36,160 bases of DNA, from IMG/VR virus record IMGVR_UViG_3300003873_000030, positions 1 to 36,160 of that record. One strand, written 5' to 3'. Shown piece by piece: positions 1-7,795 of this stretch (position 1 is its first letter; every line of letters begins with the position of its first letter). The notes under the pieces were generated by a model, which saw only the letters and a program-made list of their open reading frames with translations, searched no databases and was not told where the DNA came from. The translations under genes were made by a program, and so were the position numbers. The DNA is from a virus.

Positions 1-485
1 TTAGTTTGTACACGTGCCATGATTTGTGTATCATCATATGATTTAGATAGTTGATTTATTCTATGATACATAATTTTAAAATCAAATAAAGCGTTATGAA
101 CTACTACGTGTCCTTGGTAGTTTGTTAACCAATTCCATACACGTAGTTCAGTTTCTAAGTTATAGCTAATTATGATGTAGCTAAAATCTTCTGATACCCC
201 AAATATAAAATGAGTTACTTTAGTGAGTGCTGGGTATGATAGTCCAGATGATTTACCAATTTGTCTGATTAGTTTTTGGTCTGTACGTGAATATTTTGCT
301 TCAGCTGCTTTATCTTTTTTCCACTGTTCGACTAATTTTGCAGCTTTAGTGCGTTCTTCTTTAGTGTACACAGATTGAGCTTCTGTATCAAAAGCTAACA
401 ACGGTATAGATTCAAGTTTACGAAGTATTTTACCTATTGTATAGCTAGTAGATGCTATTTCATAATTAACGTGAATTGTACTCAT
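1..485 (-). CDS. DNA polymerase, 3'-5' exonuclease end (partial)
   Basis: This is the N-terminal 161 residues of a gene that runs off the left edge. It reads as the proofreading exonuclease domain of a family A (Pol I-like) phage DNA polymerase. Exo I is LAFDTEAQ with D33 and E35 (the DxE metal-binding pair), and Exo II is VVVHNALFDF with N131 and D135. A further YDDTQ follows near the edge. Residues 40-75 are a charged insertion between the motifs. The ATG at 485 follows a good ribosome binding site (AAGGAGT), 16 bases after the upstream gene stops. Exonuclease identity is visible; that a polymerase domain follows is inferred from the N4-like context, since a stand-alone exonuclease would look the same here. 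Confidence 0.8.
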   Translation of the reverse strand, partial: MSTIHVNYEIASTSYTIGKILRKLESIPLLAFDTEAQSVYTKEERTKAAKLVEQWKKDKAAEAKYSRTDQKLIRQIGKSSGLSYPALTKVTHFIFGVSEDFSYIIISYNLETELRVWNWLTNYQGHVVVHNALFDFKIMYHRINQLSKSYDDTQIMARVQT

Positions 486-501
486 AGTTACTCCTTTGCT
501 G

Positions 502-957
502 TTAGTTGGTTCCACGTTCTTCTTTACCTATTACTTCTATTTCATCAGGCAATTCTCCAGTACTTCTATACTGTGTTATAATGCTAGGATTTAATAAGAC
601 TTTATATAAAATTGTACCTTTAGTAGTTGATTCTTTTATAATAAGTAAATAGTTAGCTTTTTTTAGCTGACTCTTTAATCTAGTCACTTTAGATTTTGAC
701 CACCCAAAAATATTACCTATACCTTCATCATCTGTTGGTATCATCCTACCATTAGCTCTAGTAGTATCATAAAAATACTCATATAAAATATAAGCATCTG
801 CACCTAAGTTTTTTACTATGTTTCGTTTAAATTCTTGTGATAACATATATTCCCCTCTAACATATTTTACTGGTTTAACACCATCTATCGGATAACTATT
901 GTTTGGCTTATAACCTTTAGTTACTACTTTAAGGTAATTTTGTGTATAATTACTCAT
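502..957 (-). CDS. Winged-helix DNA-binding protein, replication-initiator-like
   Basis: A 151-residue protein. Residues 50-125 resemble the winged helix of plasmid and phage replication or regulatory proteins: a helix (GADAYILYEYFY), then a turn and recognition helix (IGNIFGWSKSKVTRLKSQL) and a wing (YLLIIKESTTKGTILYKVLL). The gene lies directly upstream of the polymerase exonuclease gene, with a 16-base gap that holds that gene's ribosome binding site, so the two are probably co-transcribed. The protein at 29928-30329 has the same general plan and may be a distant paralog. Role as an initiator or a transcription factor cannot be told apart from sequence alone. Confidence 0.6.
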   Translation of the reverse strand: MSNYTQNYLKVVTKGYKPNNSYPIDGVKPVKYVRGEYMLSQEFKRNIVKNLGADAYILYEYFYDTTRANGRMIPTDDEGIGNIFGWSKSKVTRLKSQLKKANYLLIIKESTTKGTILYKVLLNPSIITQYRSTGELPDEIEVIGKEERGTN

Positions 958-1213
958 GACTTTCCTTTATACGGTTATTACATTTAACAGTTGGAGCTAT
1001 TAAATATAAGTAATTATACCGTATTCTTCCTTAAATTTAACTATTTCTTTAGTACTTTTCTATATATTTAACTAGTGTTAATTACCGGAAAACGCCAAAT
1101 TTAGGCACTTTCTGCTAATTTTATCAATTATCATATATATATATATAATTAATAAGTAGTTAAAGAAGTAAGAAAAGAAGTAACTAAAGGCTGCGCTAGG
1201 CTGTAACTATATC

Positions 1214-1228
1214 CAAACCTTCGGTTTG
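1214..1228 (-). promoter_or_regulatory. Hairpin with C(GAA)G triloop
   Basis: A perfect 6-base-pair stem, CAAACC/GGTTTG, with a three-base loop that reads GAA on the minus strand. C(GAA)G is an unusually stable DNA mini-hairpin class, and the promoters of N4 virion RNA polymerase are hairpins of this kind. Here the polarity would drive rightward transcription, where there is no gene, so a promoter role is doubtful. Confidence 0.3.
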
Positions 1229-1337
1229 TCTACTTTCGCTTAGGAACCTGCTCCTTTGCCTTACGGCAACCGCAGAACCCTGCACTCAAGAAAAAATAAG
1301 AGGAGAGTAAAGTAAGGAGTACACAAAGAAAACGAAG

Positions 1338-1380
1338 CACCGCCAGCCGAATTGATACGAAGTATCTCGGCCAGGTGGTG
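1338..1380 (+). promoter_or_regulatory. Long composite hairpin with C(GAA)G triloop
   Basis: Three stacked stems: CACCGCC/GGTGGTG (one G-T wobble when read on the plus strand), GCCGA/TCGGC and GATAC/GTATC closed by the triloop GAA, with small internal loops. On the minus strand the wobble becomes an A-C mismatch, so the plus-strand single strand or transcript folds better. If the plus strand is the template, as in N4 hairpin promoters, transcription would run left into the winged-helix and polymerase genes. Confidence 0.4.
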
Positions 1381-1433
1381 AGGCTTTCTGTAGTGTGGTA
1401 TGTTGACCAGCTTAGTTTTTGCACCGGGTTAAA

Positions 1434-1904
1434 TTAACATCTGTACAAGTAATAGGTTATACCATCCACAGTAGCTTCAACTTCCTCTTCATATGAAGAT
1501 AGTACTTCAGCGTAAGACCTGTTAGCAGTCATATCATTAGCTACTTCGTCTATGTCTATGTAGTAGGCTAACCAACTTTTAAGACCATCTACTAGAGCAT
1601 CTTCAACTAAAAATTCAGCTTGTTCTTGTATTGTCTGTTCAAAGGCTTCATCTCGTGATTGTTCACTGTCATAGATACTGTAATCATCTAGCTTATCGTA
1701 AGCTTCTTCATAAGTAGAGTAGCTATTTCTAAATAAAATTAATGCATGAACATACTCTTCACTTGAATCTAGTACTTTTTCTACATAGTTTAGTTTTGGT
1801 GGCTTATTAGGATCTGCTTTATGTACAAATTGTTCTTTCTGAGTGAATAAGTAGTCGTATAGTTCTTCAATTTCTTCAATAGTGAGTTCGTATTTATTTA
1901 ACAT
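1434..1904 (-). CDS. Hypothetical acidic protein
   Basis: A 156-residue, strongly acidic protein, rich in Glu, Asp and Tyr and mostly helical by composition. I do not recognise the family. Its start overlaps the end of the 197-residue gene upstream by 11 bases, indicating translational coupling within the same minus-strand operon. It is the last gene before the non-coding region at 958-1433. Confidence 0.7.
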   Translation of the reverse strand: MLNKYELTIEEIEELYDYLFTQKEQFVHKADPNKPPKLNYVEKVLDSSEEYVHALILFRNSYSTYEEAYDKLDDYSIYDSEQSRDEAFEQTIQEQAEFLVEDALVDGLKSWLAYYIDIDEVANDMTANRSYAEVLSSYEEEVEATVDGITYYLYRC

Positions 1905-2487
1905 CTAGCAGTCCTTTATTTTTAAGTACAGAAAGTAAAATAGGTCTAGTGAATTTATCTAATTTATCTGGTATATTAGGTAATCCATTAAGCTTACGTA
2001 AAGTAGCCTCTCTGGTCTTATAATGTAATTCAGGTAGAATGGATCGGATAATAGATTTATAAGTTTCTATAGCAGCTTGTAATGGTTTACTTACACGTGC
2101 TTTTTCACAGTATTTATAGGTATCTGTAATACGTGCAAAATAATAATCTTTTATAGCATTAAAAGAATTGTCTATATCTGAAGTGTTTATCTTATGTACA
2201 TTATTAGGTAAGTTATCTCGTAAAATACGTAGCTGTTTACTTGTTGTGGTAGAATACTTATACTCATCTATAAGAATATACGTAGCTTTCTTTGTATGTA
2301 CAAATTTAGCTACCTTTGTATTGTAACTAACTAGATAAGGTCCATCAAAACTAAGTCTACCTTGAGCCGTTTCTTTATAACGCCCATTAATTAAAACTTC
2401 ACCTTCTTTATATTTTTGTACTGTATTAGCTTCAATATAATTGGTAACTAATTGTTCATAATCGTATTGTGATTTACATGATTGCAT
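1894..2487 (-). CDS. Hypothetical protein (197 aa)
   Basis: A mixed alpha/beta protein without recognisable catalytic motifs. The N-terminal part contains a strand-rich stretch (VLINGRYKETAQGRLSFDG) and the C-terminal part is helical and basic. It lies 2 bases from the 70-residue gene upstream and overlaps the next gene by 11 bases, so it belongs to the same operon. Its position between replication genes suggests a DNA metabolism or takeover role, but nothing in the sequence proves this. Confidence 0.7.
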   Translation of the reverse strand: MQSCKSQYDYEQLVTNYIEANTVQKYKEGEVLINGRYKETAQGRLSFDGPYLVSYNTKVAKFVHTKKATYILIDEYKYSTTTSKQLRILRDNLPNNVHKINTSDIDNSFNAIKDYYFARITDTYKYCEKARVSKPLQAAIETYKSIIRSILPELHYKTREATLRKLNGLPNIPDKLDKFTRPILLSVLKNKGLLDVK

Positions 2488-2489
2488 AA

Positions 2490-2702
2490 CTAAATCTCCA
2501 CATAATCAATATTTTCTTTACGTAATTCGTTTAGTATGCTGTCATCTATATGTAAGTCTTCATAAGCTTCTATTACATCATCTATGCTGTATTGGCCAGT
2601 TTCACCGCTTAAGTCAATCATACTAGGTTCACAATTTTCTTTTACGTACTTCACTACGCTATCATTAATTGATGGCATATATGCTATTTTAAAAATATTC
2701 AT
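2490..2702 (-). CDS. Small acidic hypothetical protein
   Basis: 70 residues, acidic, with no recognised domain. It overlaps the upstream gene at 2699-2702 in an ATGA arrangement, which supports the start and points to coupled translation. Confidence 0.6.
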   Translation of the reverse strand: MNIFKIAYMPSINDSVVKYVKENCEPSMIDLSGETGQYSIDDVIEAYEDLHIDDSILNELRKENIDYVEI

Positions 2703-2974
2703 AATTGGTTAAGTTCCTCTTGTAATTGATTTATTTTATATAGTATTTTATCACGTTTATACTGTTTATCGTATTCAGTACTATCAGTAGTTAAATACTG
2801 TGTATCTACTATAAGATGTCTAACTGCTTTACCTTCAGTAGCTACTACTAAAGCTACTGGGTAAGGTTTCCCTGTATGTGTGCGATCTGTAAATAATTGT
2901 AATACTTTAGCTTTTACTACACTACTAAAGTCATTTCCATAGTATACTATATCATCTACTTTAATTTGTTTCAT
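2699..2974 (-). CDS. Small hypothetical protein, SH3-like fold possible
   Basis: 91 residues. The opening (VDDIVYYGNDFSSVVKAKVL) followed by short strands resembles small beta-barrel proteins that start with a VGDxV strand. The C-terminus is a short helix. It overlaps its neighbours on both sides (ATGA downstream, 14 bases upstream). Fold assignment is only by pattern. Confidence 0.6.
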   Translation of the reverse strand: MKQIKVDDIVYYGNDFSSVVKAKVLQLFTDRTHTGKPYPVALVVATEGKAVRHLIVDTQYLTTDSTEYDKQYKRDKILYKINQLQEELNQL

Positions 2975-3149
2975 CGTAGTTCTCCATTATGTTTTGCAAC
3001 ACTGCTTGTAATGTTTTAGACTTATTTATATTATTATCAAATGCCCATTTATCCCATTTGTGTTTAAATTCCTCAGTAACCTTAACTGTAATAGTTGTGT
3101 TACCAGATTTCCTTTTCACTACGTTTTTAGTTATTAGGTTAGTGTTCAT
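2961..3149 (-). CDS. Putative ribbon-helix-helix DNA-binding protein
   Basis: 62 residues. A basic N-terminus leads to a strand (NTTITVKVTEEFKHKWDKWA) and then helices (NKSKTLQAVLQNIMENY), the layout of Arc/CopG-type ribbon-helix-helix regulators. It shares its first base with the stop codon of the GIY-YIG gene upstream. The assignment is from pattern only and rests on a short protein. Confidence 0.5.
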   Translation of the reverse strand: MNTNLITKNVVKRKSGNTTITVKVTEEFKHKWDKWAFDNNINKSKTLQAVLQNIMENYDETN

Positions 3150-3595
3150 TAGTATAACTCCTTCGGTTTAAACCAACGTCCGTTAATGTTACGATTATAG
3201 AAGTCAGATGATTCCATGGTTTCATAACAGAATAGATGTTTAGTCTCTAAATATGTTAATTCACGTTTATCATAAGCTATAGCTAGAATTTGTTTTTTTA
3301 CTATTTTAGCTTCTGATGGTATGTCCTTGGATGAACTAGTATATGTTTTCCAATTACTTTCTTTACGTACTTTATCGAAGTAAACTCGCTTACCGTTTTT
3401 GTTTTTACCTATACGTTCAGAATTAGGACGTTGAGAGCCATTTTTAAGTGCAGGTAGTGTTCGGTATGAGTACAGATCTTTTTTGCCTATATAAGCTTTA
3501 TTTGTATCGTAAACTAACATGTATACGAAACCATACGCATTAGTTGGTAATTGAGTTATAAATGTAATTTCTTTATTGTTGTATATCCAGTTCAT
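3149..3595 (-). CDS. GIY-YIG-type endonuclease of the phage YIGKK group
   Basis: 148 residues. The N-terminal half has the paired motif GFVYMLVYDTNKAYIGKKD, which corresponds to the GIY and YIG strands of GIY-YIG nucleases. A conserved pattern follows: a basic segment with KVRKESNWKTYTSSS, then LAIAYDKRELTYLETKHLF with the Glu expected of the active site. This matches a phage group of probable homing endonucleases. It shares one base with each neighbour. No duplicated gene ends are visible around it, unlike the three cassettes elsewhere in this window. Confidence 0.7.
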   Translation of the reverse strand: MNWIYNNKEITFITQLPTNAYGFVYMLVYDTNKAYIGKKDLYSYRTLPALKNGSQRPNSERIGKNKNGKRVYFDKVRKESNWKTYTSSSKDIPSEAKIVKKQILAIAYDKRELTYLETKHLFCYETMESSDFYNRNINGRWFKPKELY

Positions 3596-3804
3596 TACTG
3601 CTTAATCTCCGTTTGTATGTGTGTATGTATTTTTATAAACTTTAGAAATGTTTTTATCTTATATATGTCACGTACTGCTTTAAATTTACCGTGGCTAGAA
3701 CCACAACATTTGCATGTTAGGTAAGCACTATCAAAACTATCTATATTACGACATTCACTACATACATATCCAGGTCTCCATTCAGTTTTTAGTATGTTAT
3801 CCAT
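3595..3804 (-). CDS. Small zinc-ribbon protein
   Basis: 69 residues. CSEC near residue 15 and CKCC near residue 31 form a likely four-cysteine zinc site. The C-terminal 30 residues are basic and aromatic, with no further motif. It sits immediately upstream of the GIY-YIG gene. Function is unknown; small zinc ribbons in phages are often nucleic-acid or RNA polymerase binding. Confidence 0.55.
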   Translation of the reverse strand: MDNILKTEWRPGYVCSECRNIDSFDSAYLTCKCCGSSHGKFKAVRDIYKIKTFLKFIKIHTHIQTEIKQ

Positions 3805-3813
3805 TTATTTCCT

Positions 3814-4011
3814 TTAATTAATTTTTATTTCAGTGGTCAGATGTATGTAACATAATACATTATCTCTCAGTTCTAAACTGAGCGAAGTAAGCTTACATTT
3901 ATCAATATCATGCAAAACTGTCGTTTCAGCTATGTACACTTGCTGTGATAAATTTGATAAAGTAACGCAACTGTCAGTGTCGACTCTGACTAGTTTACAG
4001 TCCTCTAACAT
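3814..4011 (-). CDS. Small hypothetical protein
   Basis: 65 residues with three cysteines and no recognisable domain. It lies between two operon members with short gaps. The reading frame is plausible only by context and length. Confidence 0.4.
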   Translation of the reverse strand: MLEDCKLVRVDTDSCVTLSNLSQQVYIAETTVLHDIDKCKLTSLSLELRDNVLCYIHLTTEIKIN

Positions 4012-4062
4012 CTGAAATAAAAACTAAAGTAGCACTAATTAGAAATGTAGTGCCAATGTTTA

Positions 4063-4281
4063 TTAAGGTTGTTGTGCTTGCAGTTCTTGCATTAGTGCAT
4101 AAGCTACTTGTGAATCTTTGAAACCTTTAGCCACTAAATGAGAATTCTCAAATGTGATTAATGCGTTTATTATATCAATGATATCCTCATTAGTAAGCAT
4201 ATGGTTAAATTCAATTATTTTGCGTTTAGCTCCTAAAGCATATGCATACTGCATAGCTAATGTGTGTTCTTCTTCAGTCAT
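4063..4281 (-). CDS. Small helical hypothetical protein
   Basis: 72 residues, predicted to be wholly helical, with a pattern MTEEEHTLAMQYAYALGAKR and no catalytic motif. Ten bases separate it from the next gene upstream, and AAGGATAA precedes its start. Family not recognised. Confidence 0.5.
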   Translation of the reverse strand: MTEEEHTLAMQYAYALGAKRKIIEFNHMLTNEDIIDIINALITFENSHLVAKGFKDSQVAYALMQELQAQQP

Positions 4282-4291
4282 TAGTTATCCT

Positions 4292-4531
4292 TTATGCTTC
4301 ATGTATATTTTTTAACAATTTAATAGCAGACTCTAATTCGTATATTGGTATATAATAAGTTTTAGAATCTACTATTAGTTCAATAAGTTGATTAGTCGTA
4401 GAATTCTTAGTGCCAATAAACCTATTATAATTAAATTTAATACTGGAATCCATTGTTTTCTTTCTCTTATCGAAAAAGTTATCTTTACTCCAACAGTTAA
4501 TAGTTGTATTACATTCTTTTTGGTATATCAT
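4292..4531 (-). CDS. Small hypothetical protein coupled to primase
   Basis: 79 residues from the ATG at 4531, which overlaps the primase stop codon as TAATG. GGAAGG inside the end of the primase gene provides the ribosome binding site. The open frame extends five codons further up, but the overlap start is better. No recognised domain. Confidence 0.5.
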   Translation of the reverse strand: MIYQKECNTTINCWSKDNFFDKRKKTMDSSIKFNYNRFIGTKNSTTNQLIELIVDSKTYYIPIYELESAIKLLKNIHEA

Positions 4532-6759
4532 TATTTTTCCTTCCAACGTCGTATTTGTGATAATATTGTTTGTTCTAGTCTAGTCCGTTCTAGAGGCAAT
4601 ACTTTGTAGTTATTGATTTCTTCTATAAGAGCTTCTATTTCTTCGTTAGATGCACCTAGGTCTCTAGCGTGGTATGCTGCTCTGATTAGTTTATTTGATA
4701 GTCCTGTGTATGTAGGGTGTTCAAATGCATAATCGAAGGTTTCTCTAGGGTCTGCTAACGCTGCTGATTTAGCCTTAGCTGATAGCTTAGATGGTTGTTC
4801 TGGTTTAACGTGGTTAGACGCATTGATTACATGTTGTTTAGCTTCAATAGGTTCTGCATCCGTTACTGATAGTACGTTATCTGAACCGTAAGCAAAGTAT
4901 ATTTGAGCTTTTGGTAGTAAATCAGAATTAACACCTAGTTCTTTTGATATTGATTCAATAAAGTATTTCCAGTTTTCTGAAGATACATCAACTAAACTAT
5001 CTAGTTCGAGTAATACACGGAACTTGAATACATTAGTTGCATCACTAGTAGTTGCTATGTGATGGTTATAGTCTGATAATAATAGATGACACTCTTCATA
5101 AGTAATATCTGAGTTATCTACATCCAAGACTATCCATTTGGTTTTGCCTACTAGGTTATCTTTATTACGTTTACCACCTTTAAACATAAACGGTGAATAA
5201 GCTGCATATTGCGATAGTACATCAGCTAAATCTTCGAAACTAGACTCATAAAATTCGTAACCTAAGCTGCAGGATTTAGCCATACGTTGTTTGAATTCTG
5301 CTGGGGATTCTGCTTCATGCTTAGTGAATGACAATAAAGATAGTCCACACTCAGAATCTTTAACTATTGGTTCATAGCATACTCCGTCATCACAACGAGT
5401 ATAAATGCCTTCAGCGTCATAAGATGAAGTTAATGTAAGTAACTCGTCAAGTTTAGCTTGGTAGTTGCTAGTAGCTGGTAAATAACCTAGTTTTTTAAGT
5501 TCATGTATAGATAGACTAAGCTTATCGTCATTACCAATATGTAATCGGCAGTAGTCAACAAATTGTTCATAAAGTTCCTTGTTAAGTTCTTTCTCAAACG
5601 CTTCAAGATCAGGAGCTAACTCTTCTACTGTATTAATAGCTAAGATGTAGTTCTCCTCACTTATTTCTTCTTCACCGTCAAGGATGGCGTAGTTACCTGA
5701 TAGTTTGAGTGCTAACCACTGCTTATGCTTACGAGATAGCTTAGTGATAGGCAGTTGAGGGCTAATGTTATGTGATAAGTTATCGTTGTATTCAAGGTAC
5801 ATGTCGAATGCTGCTTGTGCTTCTTTAGATAGAGTTAATGGTGTTGTAGTAGTGTATCCTACCATTTCTACTAAGTAGTTCTCTATATTTGATTTAGCTG
5901 TTTTGCTGTTTGTACGCTGTAGTTCGTGGTACTTTAGTAGTTCTTTTTCTGATTTATACACACGTGGTACTGGGCGTTGTTTAGAAAAGCTAAATAATGA
6001 ACGACGAGCTAGCTGAGTATTGAACATTAAACGAAATTTGGCTTTTATGAAGTTGTCATATAGGATTGCATCTTCTGATCCAAACATTAGAGCGTTGATT
6101 GGTAAATGCTCAATAGCACCTACACGGTTCTCTGCTGCTTTGACTACTTTGATTGGTACCTTACCTAGGTCATAACCTATGGCTATGGTTTTTACTATGT
6201 CTAAGAAAGATTGGTTGGTTTGCATTTCAGAACCTACTTCAGAGGAGTTAATAGATGCTGCTCCTAGTGGACTTTCTTCTAGCATAGCGAAATGTTTTAC
6301 CATACCTTCTGGAGTTCCTAATCCTACCTGTAATGCTGGTGGTGATTCATAATAGTTTAACCACTCTTCAGAAGACTCACCGTTATCTAGTGCTGTTTGT
6401 TCTGCTGCTTGACGTGCTAGTTGTTTGCGTCGTTGGTCAATGACTTCGTATGCTGGTTGAAGTGCTCTGCGTACTTTATTCATTGATGAGTCTTTACTTA
6501 CACCGCTAGCTGCAAGGGCAATAGAAATAGCATTACATGGTACTAATGTGCCATCTGATAGTTTAATATTCTTGCGTAAATGTGATGTAAGGGTAACTAG
6601 CTCAGATAATGTAATTGATAGTTTAAGATGTTCTGGAATATCTCCACTAATTGTTTGTGATGTGACATTAACTACTTCGTGAATAGTTGGAGTAAATGCT
6701 CCTCGTTTAGTTAAGTAGTTTTTAGTTATTGTTAGCGTATCTTTATGTTGTGATTTCAT
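4531..6759 (-). CDS. DNA primase / primase-polymerase-like replication protein
   Basis: 742 residues, close to the length of the large primase in N4-type phages. Residues 541-590 carry the archaeo-eukaryotic primase signature: WIVLDVDNS with D546 and D548, then HHIATTSDATNVFKFRVLL with a conserved His and Arg. The last 60 residues (TGLSNKLIRAAYHARDLG onward) look like a primase C-terminal helical module. The N-terminal 400 residues resemble the DUF3987-type region of phage replication proteins, but the nucleotide-binding loop is degenerate (ASGVSKDSS). It sits between the helicase and the polymerase, as expected for a replisome block. Primase activity is inferred from the motif. Confidence 0.7.
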   Translation of the reverse strand: MKSQHKDTLTITKNYLTKRGAFTPTIHEVVNVTSQTISGDIPEHLKLSITLSELVTLTSHLRKNIKLSDGTLVPCNAISIALAASGVSKDSSMNKVRRALQPAYEVIDQRRKQLARQAAEQTALDNGESSEEWLNYYESPPALQVGLGTPEGMVKHFAMLEESPLGAASINSSEVGSEMQTNQSFLDIVKTIAIGYDLGKVPIKVVKAAENRVGAIEHLPINALMFGSEDAILYDNFIKAKFRLMFNTQLARRSLFSFSKQRPVPRVYKSEKELLKYHELQRTNSKTAKSNIENYLVEMVGYTTTTPLTLSKEAQAAFDMYLEYNDNLSHNISPQLPITKLSRKHKQWLALKLSGNYAILDGEEEISEENYILAINTVEELAPDLEAFEKELNKELYEQFVDYCRLHIGNDDKLSLSIHELKKLGYLPATSNYQAKLDELLTLTSSYDAEGIYTRCDDGVCYEPIVKDSECGLSLLSFTKHEAESPAEFKQRMAKSCSLGYEFYESSFEDLADVLSQYAAYSPFMFKGGKRNKDNLVGKTKWIVLDVDNSDITYEECHLLLSDYNHHIATTSDATNVFKFRVLLELDSLVDVSSENWKYFIESISKELGVNSDLLPKAQIYFAYGSDNVLSVTDAEPIEAKQHVINASNHVKPEQPSKLSAKAKSAALADPRETFDYAFEHPTYTGLSNKLIRAAYHARDLGASNEEIEALIEEINNYKVLPLERTRLEQTILSQIRRWKEK

Positions 6760-6805
6760 AACGCTCCTTTTATTAAATTGGGGTAGAAGTATAGCTAATA
6801 AAAGC

Positions 6806-7057
6806 TTAATCTTCTACTTGTATTATTTCGTAATTCCAACGAGGAGTAATACTTTGCGCTTTGTCTCCAATTAGGAAGTTTTCTTTTATTTTTACTAGTT
6901 CAAATATGTTAGTAAATTGAGTAGCTTGGTTTATGTTAGTAGTCCATGATAGCTGTTTATCTATACATTTATGATTTTCAATAATATTAACTATAATGAT
7001 ATAGGAATCATTAGTAATTTCAGTAAGATCAGTTAATTTTAGTACAAATTTTTGCAT
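6806..7057 (-). CDS. Small NIFEAK-family paralog
   Basis: 83 residues from the ATG at 7057, which has AAGGAGTG upstream; the open frame also reaches a GTG two codons earlier. The segment ATQFTNIFELVKIKEN aligns with the cores of the proteins at 7029-7298, 9221-9454 and 10393-10632, all of which have an F-x-N-(I/V)-F-x-A/L-K stretch near the middle. This member is the most diverged. Function unknown. Confidence 0.55.
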   Translation of the reverse strand: MQKFVLKLTDLTEITNDSYIIIVNIIENHKCIDKQLSWTTNINQATQFTNIFELVKIKENFLIGDKAQSITPRWNYEIIQVED

Positions 7058-7298
7058 TATCACTCCTTGTAAAGGTTAAAACAGGTAATATTGAATAAAT
7101 GTATTTATTACCTTCTCCATTTTCTATGTCCATCATTTGTAGTTCTTTAATTAAACGTTTAGCTTTAAACACATTCATAAAAGTTGGTTTAAACATTGCA
7201 GTATTTATATTTTTCCATGTAGTTGTATTAGCATTTCCGTTTCCGAAGTAAAATGATTTATAGTTTTTATCAGCTAAACAGTAAATATAACATAGCAT
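7029..7298 (-). CDS. Small NIFEAK-family paralog
   Basis: 89 residues. FMNVFKAKRLIKELQ near residue 55 matches NIFEAKRIIAK and NIFEAKTFITE in two other small proteins of this block. The ATG follows an AAGGAA site that begins directly at the stop codon of the helicase relic (7308-7310). This spacing shows that the relic, not the present helicase end, is the original upstream neighbour. Confidence 0.6.
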   Translation of the reverse strand: MLCYIYCLADKNYKSFYFGNGNANTTTWKNINTAMFKPTFMNVFKAKRLIKELQMMDIENGEGNKYIYSILPVLTFTRSDNAKICTKIN

Positions 7299-7307
7299 AA
7301 TAATTCC

Positions 7308-7367
7308 TTATAGCTTTAAGTGTCTAGCATTGTATAAATTAGCCCTACTGCGGGTGCAAGCTACGTA
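7308..7367 (-). pseudogene. Relic of the original helicase C-terminus
   Basis: These 20 codons encode YVACTRSRANLYNARHLKL and a stop, a close match to the intact helicase end YVAVTRARANLHNARFLKL at 7776-7835. The DNA has diverged at most third positions. No start codon or ribosome binding site precedes the homologous part. The relic is separated from the helicase by a plus-strand HNH gene and keeps normal spacing to the next gene. It is the tail left behind when an endonuclease cassette with its own recoded tail entered the helicase gene. Confidence 0.75.
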
Positions 7368-7407
7368 TTTTCTAAGTAGTTGTTTATAGTTCTCGATGTA
7401 ATTATAG

Positions 7408-7413
7408 TATAAT
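7408..7413 (+). promoter_or_regulatory. -10 element for the plus-strand HNH gene
   Basis: TATAAT 18 bases upstream of the ATG at 7431, with AAAGGG between them as ribosome binding site. No good -35 is seen. It is the only plus-strand promoter candidate in this minus-strand block and fits an independently expressed endonuclease. Confidence 0.4.
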
Positions 7414-7430
7414 AACCTAAAGGGTTTATA

Positions 7431-7795
7431 ATGACAGCAAAAATATGTTATAAGTGTAAAAATAGTCTTAGTGTAAATAATTTTCATAAACAAAGTCGAT
7501 CTCCTGACGGGTTAGGTAATATATGTAAAGATTGTAAACGTATTCAAGATAAAGAATACCGTGAAAGAAATAAAGAAAAATTAGCTCTTAGCTAAAGAAC
7601 AAAATTATAACTGTAAATGGTGTAATAATCCTTTAAACTATGAATTACTTAAACAGATTCATTTAGATCATATAATACCTTTAGCAAAAGGTGGTATTCA
7701 TTCTATAAGTAATGTTTGCTGGTCATGTGCTAGTTGCAACTTTAAAAAAATCTTCTAAATTACCAGATGAATTCATTACAACTTTAAAAACCTAG
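7431..7795 (+). pseudogene. HNH homing endonuclease, frameshifted
   Basis: A plus-strand gene inside a minus-strand operon. The first frame (7431-7595) encodes 54 residues with a zinc-type start (CYKCK and CKDCK). The second (from 7594) encodes CKWC, then the HNH core HLDHIIPLAKGGIHSISNV and CASCNFKK. The frames differ by one base at about 7590. A second one-base slip in a run of seven A (7744-7750) would restore the C-terminus SSKLPDEFITTLKT, ending at 7795 in antisense overlap with the helicase stop. Either the gene has decayed or the read has two indels; both lie in or near A-rich stretches. Confidence 0.7.

Larger units (their letters stand above)
958..1433. other. Non-coding control region with AT-rich tract and hairpins
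   Basis: About 475 bases without a convincing gene. The left half is very AT-rich, with a TATATATATATATA tract near 1133-1147. The right half (1190-1430) is richer in GC than any neighbouring sequence and holds three clear hairpins at 1214-1228, 1256-1269 and 1338-1380. The open frame at 1230-1424 has no ribosome binding site and overlaps all three. Candidates are a replication origin, a structured RNA or a promoter region for the two genes to the left; the sequence does not decide between them. Confidence 0.5.

Noticed and set aside
1230-1424. 64-codon open frame on the minus strand
   Set aside because: No ribosome binding site, composition unlike neighbouring genes, and it lies across three strong hairpins; better explained as structured non-coding DNA.
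1190-1430. Second group I intron suggested by GGATATAGTTAC on the minus strand
   Set aside because: This resembles element S, but P and Q are missing and no GACTA partner for P7 was found.
7308-7493. 61-codon open frame as a separate gene
   Set aside because: Only its last 20 codons look coding, and these are a relic of the helicase C-terminus; the first part is the antisense of the HNH promoter and start.
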